Source: Mycoplasma sp. CAG:611 (GTDB lineage: Bacteria; Bacillota_I; Bacilli_A; RF39; UBA660). Taken from it: a stretch of DNA of 13,233 bases. Below are positions 1-6,758 of this stretch, piece by piece; positions within the stretch are counted from its first letter, which is position 1; each line of letters starts with the position of its first letter. The position numbers and the translations under genes are program-made. The notes beneath the pieces were generated by a model that had not been told where the DNA came from, ran no database searches, and saw only the letters and a program-made list of their open reading frames with translations. Where the stretch lies: the NCBI GenBank assembly GCA_000434175.1, contig HF999762.1, positions 2,524 to 15,756 of the forward strand, written 5' to 3'.

Positions 1-688
1 CTGCAACAAAACAAAAACCTAAGTTATACCAAGTATAATTATCTTTTTCTATTTTTTCTATATAATCATATATACCATAGTCAATAAATCCTAAAATTTG
101 TTTATCAAGTCCTGCTTCTTTTCTTGCTCTTAAAAATTCTCCTACTACTTTTATTTGATTTTTATTACTATCTTTTTCTTTCCTTTTATCCGTTCCTAAA
201 ACTTTAGTTAAAAGATTGGCACTTTCACCAGATGCTTGATCATAAAATAAATAACAATGTTTTAAAGGATCTACTGCGTATTTACCTCTGTCACTAAATT
301 TATAATTATACCCTTTTGGACATATCCAGTATTCAAAATGTAAATGTGTTCCTGTTGAATAACCTGTTGAACCCATATAACCTACAATGGCTTTTTGTTT
401 AACTTTTTCTCCTACTTTTATACTAGTTCTATTTTTTAAATGTAAAAATCTATAAATAATAGTATTATTTTTTTTATCATATTTAAATACTGTATAATTA
501 CCTAAGTTTTTATCATAACCTTCCTCTACTAAAGTAGAATCATATATGGCATATACTTTTTCGCCCTCATATTTATTCCAGCCTAAATCAACACCATAAT
601 GATATGAAGTTACTTTTGTAATAGGATCTATTCTAGCACCGAAATTATCTGTTACTCCGATAAAATCAAGTGGTAATCTTTCATACAT
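1..688 (-). CDS. M23 family metallopeptidase with C-terminal SH3-like region (5' part; runs off the window)
   Basis: The first 229 codons are present; the 3' end lies outside the left edge. Residues 1-120 form a LytM/M23 zinc endopeptidase domain. Zn-binding residues are visible as H30-x3-D34 (YHYGVD) and the H115-x-H117 motif (THLHFE), with a further catalytic-type His at 83. Such enzymes cut peptide cross-bridges in peptidoglycan. From about residue 180 the sequence (VVGEFLRARKEAG, then DNYTWYNLGF) looks like an SH3b-type wall-binding unit. There is no signal peptide or membrane segment, so export would need a holin or another route, as for a phage endolysin; this is inference. ATG at 686-688 is chosen because GGAGG (complement of 696-700) lies 7 nt upstream. 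No convincing promoter is visible directly upstream. A hairpin embraces the SD and is listed separately. Confidence 0.85.
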   Translation of the reverse strand, partial: MYERLPLDFIGVTDNFGARIDPITKVTSYHYGVDLGWNKYEGEKVYAIYDSTLVEEGYDKNLGNYTVFKYDKKNNTIIYRFLHLKNRTSIKVGEKVKQKAIVGYMGSTGYSTGTHLHFEYWICPKGYNYKFSDRGKYAVDPLKHCYLFYDQASGESANLLTKVLGTDKRKEKDSNKNQIKVVGEFLRARKEAGLDKQILGFIDYGIYDYIEKIEKDNYTWYNLGFCFVA

Positions 689-719
689 ATAAAAACCTCC
701 ATCCTAATATAATATATGA
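689..719 (-). promoter_or_regulatory. Hairpin sequestering the SD of the M23 gene, followed by a T-run
   Basis: On the minus strand, AAAACCTTCAT pairs with ATGGAGGTTTT (11 pairs, one of them G-U) around a loop of about 13 nt. The 3' arm contains the GGAGG ribosome binding site and runs into TTTTT just before the ATG. As RNA this could act as a terminator/attenuator and would also hide the SD. A similar arrangement precedes the cupin gene at 8133-8175. The pairing is seen directly; any regulatory role is inference. Confidence 0.5.
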
Positions 720-768
720 AGGTTTTATTTTATTAAAAATAATATTAGTTTAGTTTTAAATTTTTTTA

Positions 769-798
769 TTGACTAAGCAAACATTTATTTGTTATAGT
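769..798 (+). promoter_or_regulatory. Sigma-A type promoter of the structured small-peptide locus
   Basis: TTGACT (769-774), an 18-bp spacer and TATAGT (793-798) give a good vegetative promoter reading rightwards. Transcription would start near 805, immediately before the left arm of the long inverted repeat that closes the locus. Confidence 0.6.
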
Positions 799-845
799 AG
801 TAATTAGAAATATTTAAGTTACTTAGTGTCTACCTCTTATCTTTA

Positions 846-882
846 TAAAAAAAGGTTTGATAAAGTGAAAACTAAAACCTTT
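846..882 (-). terminator. Minus-strand intrinsic terminator overlapping the peptide SD
   Basis: Read on the minus strand, AAAGGTTT (882-875) and AAACCTTT (858-851) form an 8-bp stem followed by a run of T residues (T7 counting the end of the stem). A transcript coming from the right would end here after covering the peptide coding region and SD, as expected for a cis-encoded antisense RNA. The stem is AU-rich with a 16-nt loop, so its strength is uncertain. Confidence 0.4.
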
Positions 883-957
883 ATTATAAATGTTTTACGT
901 TATATCTCTATCATTTTATTTATTATCACTTTCTTGATAATCATTATAAAAAAATGA
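865..957 (+). CDS. 30-residue hydrophobic peptide, candidate type I toxin
   Basis: GTG start and TGA stop. The peptide has a basic N-terminus (MKTKTF), one uninterrupted hydrophobic helix rich in Ile/Leu/Phe (residues 7-28, with a single Arg at 12) and a Lys-Lys end. This layout is typical of membrane-active type I toxins (Fst, TxpA, AapA type), but I see no specific family match. The SD (AAAGG, 851-855) sits 9 nt before the GTG. It is paired with coding bases 875-882 in the hairpin AAAGGTTT/AAACCTTT, so translation should be blocked unless the RNA refolds. The peptide lies inside a transcript whose two ends pair. The reading frame is short enough to be chance in AT-rich DNA. The combination of SD, promoter, structure and composition supports it. 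Confidence 0.5.
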   Translation: MKTKTFIINVLRYISIILFIITFLIIIIKK

Positions 958-1072
958 CACTTAGTTTAATTACATTAGACTAAATGTCGCACTTATTTTT
1001 TAGGTAGACATTTAAGTACATCAAACTTAAATATCTCCTTTTTATTTTATGAAGTTTCCTTCATCTATATAC

Positions 1073-1101
1073 ATAATATCATAATTTTTTTATTTATGCA
1101 A
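1073..1101 (-). promoter_or_regulatory. Possible minus-strand promoter for an antisense RNA
   Basis: On the minus strand, TTGCAT (1101-1096), a 17-bp spacer and TATTAT (1078-1073) could drive an RNA starting near 1066 and ending at the terminator at 846-882, about 220 nt antisense to the peptide transcript. The -10 matches 5 of 6 and the -35 only 3 of 6, so the call is tentative. Confidence 0.25.
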
Positions 1102-1112
1102 ATTTTTGCAAA

Positions 1113-1140
1113 ATAAAAATCCTTATTGGATTATTTTTTA
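1113..1140 (-). terminator. Intrinsic terminator after tRNA-Ser
   Basis: Minus strand: AATCC-AATAA-GGATT followed by TTTATTTT, just downstream of the tRNA 3' end. The stem can extend with flanking A/T pairs, and the element may work in both directions. Confidence 0.55.
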
Positions 1141-1142
1141 TA

Positions 1143-1233
1143 TGGCGGAGCGGGAGGGATTTGAACCCTCGCACCAGTTACCCGATCTACACCCTTAGCA
1201 GGGGCGCCTCTTCAGCCTCTTGAGTACCACTCC
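1143..1233 (-). tRNA. tRNA-Ser (anticodon GCU)
   Basis: A 91-nt gene with encoded CCA. The acceptor stem is GGAGTGG/CCGCTCC (one T-G wobble), followed by the class II long variable arm expected for serine. The anticodon stem-loop is CCCCTGCTAAGGG with anticodon GCT in the loop CTGCTAA, and the T-loop is GGTTCAAATCC. It reads AGC/AGU codons. A consensus promoter lies directly upstream and a terminator directly downstream, so it is a single-gene unit. tRNA-Ser genes are common integration sites. An endolysin-like gene sits nearby, but no duplicated 3' end is visible. Confidence 0.95.
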
Positions 1234-1263
1234 AAGAATGTTTTATTTCTAAAACGTAAATTT

Positions 1264-1292
1264 ATTATATAATATTTTTTTTACTTTTTCAA
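1264..1292 (-). promoter_or_regulatory. Promoter of tRNA-Ser
   Basis: Minus strand TTGAAA (1292-1287), 17-bp spacer, TATAAT (1269-1264). The -10 lies about 30 nt before the mature tRNA 5' end. Confidence 0.75.
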
Positions 1293-1351
1293 CACAATTT
1301 ATAAATTTTTTATTTTTATATTAAAAATTATAAAAAATACATATAAAAAAC

Positions 1352-1380
1352 TAGACATAAAATATTATTTAATGTATATT
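1352..1380 (+). promoter_or_regulatory. Promoter of rnr
   Basis: TAGACA (1352-1357), 17-bp spacer, TATATT (1375-1380). It is followed by a purine-rich SD (GGGGGAT, about 1389-1395) and the ATG at 1401, giving a short leader. Confidence 0.6.
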
Positions 1381-1400
1381 AAGCTTATGGGGGATTTATT

Positions 1401-3596
1401 ATGAAATACGAAAATAAAATTAACATTGATACAAAAGATAATAAAAAAATAAAATCTAAATTAATTGAATATTTTAAAGTTAACCAAAATAGAACTTATA
1501 ATTTTAATTATTTAAGTAAACTTTTTGGTTTTAATGATGATGAAGAAAATGTATTTAAAACTATGTTAAAAGAATTAGAGCTTGAAGGTAAAATACTTAT
1601 TAAAGATGATGAAATTACTTATTTTAAGAAAAACGATAGATTAAAAATAGGTAAAATTAAATTTAATAGTGATAATAAACCTTATGTTACTTATAATAAT
1701 AGTGAAAAAAGTAAAATTTATATTGAAAATTTAAATGGTGCGATTAATGGTGATATTGTTTTAATAGAAATAGAAGAAAATACTACTAAAAAAATTGGTA
1801 ATGTTCTTAAAGTTATAAATAGATTAAATGATGAAATTATATTAGATTGTATTATTGATGAAAAAAATAATTATACTTTAGTGCCAAAAGATAAGAGTTT
1901 TATTTATGATATTGAACTTGATTATTTAGATACTAAAACTCTTGTTGATGGTTCAAGAATTAAAATTAAATTACATGATTTTAAAAATGGAAAATATTAT
2001 GCTTCAGTTAGTGACTTAATAGGTCATAAAGATGATCCTGATTTAGAAATAAGAACAATTGCCTCTGATATGGGTTGGGATATTAGTTTTAGTAAAGATT
2101 CAATTACCGAAGCATATAAACTTCCTACAAGTGTTAAAGAAGAAGATTTAAAAAATAGACTTGATTTAAGAAATGAAACTATTTTTACAATTGATGGTAA
2201 AGATACTAAAGATATGGATGATGCGATAAGTATTAAAAAAGATGAAGAAGGAAATTATATTTTAGGAGTTCATATCGCAGATGTTAGTAATTATATAAAG
2301 CAAGGTTCTTTTCTTTTTACTGAAGCTTTAAAAAGAAGCACTAGTTGTTATCCTGTAGGATATGTTGTTCCTATGTTTCCTCATATTATATCAAATGGTA
2401 TTTGTTCTTTAAATCCTAATGTTGATAGACTTACTTTATCTGTTATTATGAAAATTGATAATGAAGGTAATGTAATTGATTATGATATTAAAAAAAGTGT
2501 AATTAATTCTAAAAAGAAAATGACTTATGAAGATGTTAATAAAATACTTGTTAATAATGAAATGGTTCCTGGTTATGAAAACTTTATAAATGATTTAAAA
2601 TTAATGGAAGAATTACATCATATATTAGATACAAATAAAAAGAATCGTGGTTATTTAAATTTTGGTGATCATGATATTAAAGTTGAATATAATTTAAATG
2701 GCAATGTTAAAAGTATTTCTTTATTAACAAGAAAAGTTAGTGAAATGATGATTGAAGATTTTATGTTAAAAGCTAATGAAACTGTAGCTACTTTTGCAAG
2801 AAGTTTACAATTAATTTTTAATTATAGAGTCCATCCATCTCCAAATCCTGAAATTATTAAACAAAAAATTGAATATATTAATTCTTTAGGTTTTGATATT
2901 AAGTTACCAAAAAACTTAAATAATCCTTTTGCTATTCAAAATATTATGAAACAACTTAATAAAACTCCTCTTTCTGAAGCTTTAAATGAAATATTACTTC
3001 AAGGTATGCGTTCTGCTTACTATAGCACTTCTAATATAGGTCATTATGGTTTAGGAATTAATGCCCTTAAAGGTGAAGCTTATTGTCATTTTACTTCTCC
3101 TATTAGAAGGGTTATGGATTTAATCGTTCATATGATTATAAAAGAGATAATAACTGATGAAAAATATTTTGATAAAGAAAATTTTGAAAGTTTTGTTAAT
3201 GAAATATGTTCTTGGTCTTCTTCTAAACAAAGATTAGAAGATAAAATAGAAAAAGAATGTATTGGTTTTAGAACAGCTCAATATATGCAAAATAATATAG
3301 GCAAAACTTTTGAAGGTAAAATTGCTTATATAAGTAAAAAAAGTATTATGATTATAACTAAAGAAAATGTTTATGCTAATATTAAATTAAGAGATTTAAG
3401 TGAAAATTGTAGGTTTGATTCTAAAACATGTACTTTTAATTTAGATGACAAACTTTATACTATAGGAGATATTTTACCTGTTGTTGTTACTGATGTAGAT
3501 ATGAATTCTAGAAAAGTTCATTTTAAATATAAAAAAGAAGTTAATGAAAATACTGTTATTGGAAATATGACAAAAATAAGAAAAATAAGAAATTAA
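1401..3596 (+). CDS. rnr: Ribonuclease R (RNase II/RNB family 3'-5' exoribonuclease)
   Basis: 731 residues, the normal length for RNase R. An N-terminal winged-helix region (about 15-75) is followed by cold-shock/OB domains (about 80-240) and the RNB catalytic domain (about 250-580). The magnesium-binding aspartates are visible at D265, D268, D271, D273 and D274 (DGKDTKDMDDA), and the downstream conserved SPIRR segment is present. A C-terminal S1 domain starts around 637 (GKTFEGKIAY) and is followed by a basic tail. The enzyme processively degrades structured RNA and helps in mRNA and rRNA quality control, and in many Firmicutes in tmRNA-linked decay. The usual partner smpB is not next to it here. 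The gene has its own promoter and stops 2 nt before the converging U32 gene with no terminator between them. Confidence 0.95.
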   Translation: MKYENKINIDTKDNKKIKSKLIEYFKVNQNRTYNFNYLSKLFGFNDDEENVFKTMLKELELEGKILIKDDEITYFKKNDRLKIGKIKFNSDNKPYVTYNNSEKSKIYIENLNGAINGDIVLIEIEENTTKKIGNVLKVINRLNDEIILDCIIDEKNNYTLVPKDKSFIYDIELDYLDTKTLVDGSRIKIKLHDFKNGKYYASVSDLIGHKDDPDLEIRTIASDMGWDISFSKDSITEAYKLPTSVKEEDLKNRLDLRNETIFTIDGKDTKDMDDAISIKKDEEGNYILGVHIADVSNYIKQGSFLFTEALKRSTSCYPVGYVVPMFPHIISNGICSLNPNVDRLTLSVIMKIDNEGNVIDYDIKKSVINSKKKMTYEDVNKILVNNEMVPGYENFINDLKLMEELHHILDTNKKNRGYLNFGDHDIKVEYNLNGNVKSISLLTRKVSEMMIEDFMLKANETVATFARSLQLIFNYRVHPSPNPEIIKQKIEYINSLGFDIKLPKNLNNPFAIQNIMKQLNKTPLSEALNEILLQGMRSAYYSTSNIGHYGLGINALKGEAYCHFTSPIRRVMDLIVHMIIKEIITDEKYFDKENFESFVNEICSWSSSKQRLEDKIEKECIGFRTAQYMQNNIGKTFEGKIAYISKKSIMIITKENVYANIKLRDLSENCRFDSKTCTFNLDDKLYTIGDILPVVVTDVDMNSRKVHFKYKKEVNENTVIGNMTKIRKIRN

Positions 3597-3598
3597 AC

Positions 3599-5743
3599 TT
3601 ATTCTTCTTTATTTATTCTTAAACTATTTATTCCTATATCATAATAAGAAAGATTAAAATCTTTTCTTTTTTTATAGTTATAAATAATCATTAAATTATC
3701 TTTTTCTTTTATTTTATATAAATTATTAAATCTATCTTTTAAATAAAGTTTATCATTATTAAAATATTTATTTAAACTAAATTTAGATATCATAACTTCT
3801 TCATAACCTTCCACAACTAATTCTAAATTAGGGTGTGCTTTATATCTTTCTTCATAAGCATTTATAAGTATTTCAATTTGTTTTTTAGTTAATTCATATG
3901 ATAAAGTTACTCTTTCTGCCCCAAGACTATGTAAAAATGCTACTGTATAAGAATTAACAACATTAAATGATGTATCAGTTATACATCCTTTATGTTTATT
4001 AAAATATCCTATATCTCCTACTAAAACATCTTTATTATAATTTTCTTTATATTTATCTATAACTCTTGGAAGTAATAATATTGTATTATCAATATTATTG
4101 CTAGAGTAAATATAATCATATTTTTTCTTTAAAGAATCTATATCTTCATCTTTAAGAATTAAAATATTTAATAATTTTTCTTTAGGATATGATTTTACAT
4201 TTCTTTTATATTCACATCTTTTATAAGGTATTTTATATAATCTTTTATTATTAAGTTCTTCAAAAGCTTTTCTTTTTAAATCATTAATAATATTAAGAGG
4301 TATAAAAATATTATCATCTATTTCTATATCTAAACTTTCATATTTATAAACTGTATCTTTTATTTTATTTAATTTTTCTTTTATTTCTTCTTTTGTAATA
4401 GGTTTATTTAAAGCTTTAGTGACTTTATTTTCACTAATAACTACTACTTTATTAATAAAATCTGTTAGTTCAAAAGTAATTTGTTTATCTTCTTTAGCAA
4501 TAAATTTAGCCTTTACTAATACTTTTCTTTGGTTAGAAGATATAATATTATTAATTTCTTCATTAAGTTTACTATCAAGAGTAAGTAAAACTTTATCATC
4601 TTTCTCTACTTTATCATTTACTTTAATAGTTATAATATCTCCTTTTTTAGCAGTCTTAACAAGTTTAGAATTAATATAAAAATTATTAACATTAACTCCA
4701 ATATCTTTTTTACCTACTATTCTTAAACCATCATTTATATTTATTTCATCATTAAGTTTTATCGTAGCAACATTATTTTTATAATTTATTACTTTTCCTA
4801 TTTCTACGCCTTGATGATTAGGTCTTTTCATATTTATAACTTTATTATTTTCTTCATCAAATAAAAATCCTTTAGTAAATTCTCTATTGAATATTTTCTT
4901 TAAATTATATAGTTCTTTTTCATCAATATATATATTATTATTTTTATAATAAGAATCTATTGCTAATCTATAAAGTTTAACTACAGTATAAACATAACTA
5001 CTCGATTTCATTCTTCCTTCAATTTTTAAACTAGTTACTCCAATATCAAGTAAAGTTTTTAAATTTTCTAAAGAACATAAATCTTTCATACTTAATGGAT
5101 ATTTATTATTTAATATAATATTATTATTTTCATCAACAATACTATAGCTTTGTCTACAACTACCAGCACATGTACCTCTATTACCACTTCTATTACCTAT
5201 TAAACTACTCATTAAACATTGTCCTGAATAACTTACACATAATGCTCCATGAATAAATATTTCAATATCGATATTTGTTTTCTCTTTTATTTCTTTTATT
5301 TTGGAAATACTTGTTTCACGAGCAAGTACTACTCTTTTAACACCAAGTTTTTTCATAAAAGATGCGCCATCTAAATTATGAATATGCATCTGAGTTGATG
5401 CATGAACTTCTAAATTAGGAAATGTTTGTCTAACTAAATCAAGCATTCCTAAATCTTGAATAATAACAGCATCAACATTATTTTTATGAAGAAAAGAGAT
5501 ATATTCTAAAAAACGTTCTACCTCTTTATCATAAATTAAAGTATTAGTAGTAACATAAACTTTTACACCAAAAAGATGTGCATAATTAATTGCTTTTATT
5601 ATTTCATCATCTGTAAAATTAGATGAAAAAGCACGAGCTCCAAAAAGTTTTCCTCCAATGTAAACTGCATCACATCCTGCTTCAATTGCAGCTTTTAAAC
5701 AAGAAAAATCTCCCGCAGGAGCTAATAATTCAACTTTATTCAT
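3599..5743 (-). CDS. U32 family protein with DUF3656-like C-terminal half (RlhA/TrhP-type RNA hydroxylation factor)
   Basis: 714 residues. It opens with the U32 signature (VELLAPAGDF, residues 4-13) and has the family cysteine cluster C169, C176, C192 and C196 in the segment HGALCVSYSGQC to GTCAGSC, which holds an Fe-S centre in characterised members. Residues 200-300 carry the expected SMKDLCSLENL and SLKIEGRMKS motifs. The long C-terminal half, with NSYTVAFLHSLGAERVTLS, matches the longer RlhA-like architecture rather than the about 300-450 residue TrhP proteins. The family is annotated as peptidase, but E. coli RlhA hydroxylates 23S rRNA C2501 and TrhP tRNA U34; which RNA applies here cannot be told. 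The start overlaps the end of the upstream gene by 8 nt and has a GGAAG SD inside it, so it is the last gene of a four-gene operon. Confidence 0.88.
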   Translation of the reverse strand: MNKVELLAPAGDFSCLKAAIEAGCDAVYIGGKLFGARAFSSNFTDDEIIKAINYAHLFGVKVYVTTNTLIYDKEVERFLEYISFLHKNNVDAVIIQDLGMLDLVRQTFPNLEVHASTQMHIHNLDGASFMKKLGVKRVVLARETSISKIKEIKEKTNIDIEIFIHGALCVSYSGQCLMSSLIGNRSGNRGTCAGSCRQSYSIVDENNNIILNNKYPLSMKDLCSLENLKTLLDIGVTSLKIEGRMKSSSYVYTVVKLYRLAIDSYYKNNNIYIDEKELYNLKKIFNREFTKGFLFDEENNKVINMKRPNHQGVEIGKVINYKNNVATIKLNDEININDGLRIVGKKDIGVNVNNFYINSKLVKTAKKGDIITIKVNDKVEKDDKVLLTLDSKLNEEINNIISSNQRKVLVKAKFIAKEDKQITFELTDFINKVVVISENKVTKALNKPITKEEIKEKLNKIKDTVYKYESLDIEIDDNIFIPLNIINDLKRKAFEELNNKRLYKIPYKRCEYKRNVKSYPKEKLLNILILKDEDIDSLKKKYDYIYSSNNIDNTILLLPRVIDKYKENYNKDVLVGDIGYFNKHKGCITDTSFNVVNSYTVAFLHSLGAERVTLSYELTKKQIEILINAYEERYKAHPNLELVVEGYEEVMISKFSLNKYFNNDKLYLKDRFNNLYKIKEKDNLMIIYNYKKRKDFNLSYYDIGINSLRINKEE

Positions 5744-6356
5744 AAATCTTCCTTTCTATTTTATCTTCTTTTAATATACTATCTAATTCTAAAAGAACTT
5801 CTTTTAATTCTTTTAAAAGATTTTCTTTTAAAAGAATTGATAAATCCTGTTCTAATTCTAAACTAATTACTTTAGTTAAAATAGCTATATTTTTTATTTT
5901 ATCTTCTTTTTCATTTAATGATAAATATTCTTTATACTTTATATTTTTTATAAAATCCAATATAATAAATTCTCCACGATCTTTTAAATTAGGTATTTCT
6001 TTTATATTATCTATATTATTTAATAAATCTTCAAAAGTAAAAATATCTTTTTTATATAAAATATAACATAGTTTTATATTAAGACCTAAATCTCCTAGTA
6101 AAGTAATATTATTACTTTTTAAATTATCTATCTTAGCTTTATAATCTTTTTCTTCATCTTTTAAAGTTAAACCTAATTGATGTAATTTATCTTTTATTTC
6201 TTTAGCTCTAGTTTTGCCTATTTTTTTAATAAAAAATAAATCTTGATATTTAATATTAATTAAATCTTTTATATAAAATATACCATTATTTTTTAATCTA
6301 TTTATTGTAGCACCTTCCAAGTTTAATATTTCAATTTTATCATTATCTTTTATCAT
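5736..6356 (-). CDS. Stand-alone protein with two RNA polymerase alpha-CTD-like helix-hairpin-helix units
   Basis: 206 residues. Residues 7-67 (ILNLEGATINRLKNNGI, LINIKYQDLFFIKKIGKTR, IKDKLHQLGLTLKD) line up with the C-terminal domain of the RpoA alpha subunit, including the typical end LxxLGLxLKD. Residues 82-140 repeat the fold more loosely (LGDLGLNIKLCYILYKKDI, FTFEDLLNNI, IPNLKDRGEFIILDFI). The remaining 65 residues are strongly charged, Leu/Lys/Glu-rich and probably helical. There is no catalytic domain and no RpoA N-terminal domain. It may bind nucleic acid or the transcription/translation machinery, but no function can be assigned. It is the third gene of the operon, 9 nt after the ASCH gene, with a weak SD (GGTGG), and overlaps the U32 start by 8 nt. 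Confidence 0.7.
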   Translation of the reverse strand: MIKDNDKIEILNLEGATINRLKNNGIFYIKDLINIKYQDLFFIKKIGKTRAKEIKDKLHQLGLTLKDEEKDYKAKIDNLKSNNITLLGDLGLNIKLCYILYKKDIFTFEDLLNNIDNIKEIPNLKDRGEFIILDFIKNIKYKEYLSLNEKEDKIKNIAILTKVISLELEQDLSILLKENLLKELKEVLLELDSILKEDKIERKIYE

Positions 6357-6365
6357 AACACCACC

Positions 6366-6755
6366 CTAATAATTCCATATTCCCAATTGACCTTTTACTC
6401 TTATCGGAGTAATTATTTCTATATCTTTTAAAAGCCAAGCATATCTTCCTACTTCATAATGACCGCATATATATTCTGTATAATTATTCTTTTTTAAATT
6501 ATTTATAAAATCTTCTGTTATATAAATACAATCAACTAAATTACATTTACAAATTATATAACCATAATTAAGTTCATTTTCATTATATAATAAGGATAAT
6601 TCTTTTTTATCTTTTATTTCTTTTCTTATTTTAGATATTCCTGCTTGTATATAAAGTTCTCCACGATAAGAAGTTTTCCAACTTCTTGTTTCTATATGTT
6701 TTACTTCTTTTTTAATAAGTGTGGCAAATGGTTCTTTTATTGTTAATACTTTCAT
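6366..6755 (-). CDS. ASCH domain protein
   Basis: 129 residues, essentially one ASCH domain. The N-terminal KEPFATLIKKEVKHIETRSW followed by YRGELYIQAG matches the family signature (short strand, ETRSW, YRGEL). The C-terminal part holds EVGRYAWLLKDIE and the closing strand. ASCH proteins share the beta-barrel fold of PUA domains and are expected to bind RNA; some hydrolyse modified nucleosides such as N4-acetylcytidine. Whether this one is catalytic is unknown. ATG at 6755 has AAAGGAAG 8 nt upstream, inside the last codons of the preceding gene. Only 3 nt separate the two genes, so they are translationally close. The stop is TAG. Confidence 0.8.
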   Translation of the reverse strand: MKVLTIKEPFATLIKKEVKHIETRSWKTSYRGELYIQAGISKIRKEIKDKKELSLLYNENELNYGYIICKCNLVDCIYITEDFINNLKKNNYTEYICGHYEVGRYAWLLKDIEIITPIRVKGQLGIWNY

Positions 6756-6758
6756 ATT

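Larger units (their letters stand above)
805..1048 (+). ncRNA. Highly structured ~240-nt transcript carrying a small peptide; candidate type I toxin mRNA
   Basis: The ends pair over a long distance. ATATTTAAGTT (810-820) matches AACTTAAATAT (1024-1034) perfectly. TGTCTACCT (827-835) matches AGGTAGACA (1002-1010), and ACTTA (821-825) matches TAAGT (1013-1017), giving 25 bp with bulges. The right arm is followed by CTCCTTTTTATTTT, so the closing stem can also terminate transcription. Inside are three hairpins: 851-858/875-882 (contains the SD), 922-928/935-941 (in the coding part) and 956-965/979-988 (nine of ten pairs). A good promoter lies just upstream. Alternatives are a MITE-like element or an unrelated structured RNA. 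I recognise no Rfam family such as 6S, tmRNA or RNase P. Confidence 0.5.

Noticed and set aside
943..948. Perfect minus-strand TATAAT within the small-peptide gene as antitoxin promoter
   Set aside because: No -35 similarity at 16-18 bp spacing and no extended -10; such hexamers are expected by chance in this AT-rich DNA.
987..1025. Minus-strand 13-codon frame (MYLNVYLKNKCDI) downstream of an AAGGAG-like site
   Set aside because: The spacing from SD to ATG is about 13 nt and the frame lies wholly within the inverted-repeat arm. The sequence is better explained by the RNA structure.
4419..4679. 86-codon plus-strand frame inside the U32 gene
   Set aside because: It is an antisense shadow of an intact, conserved gene, with no SD or promoter of its own.
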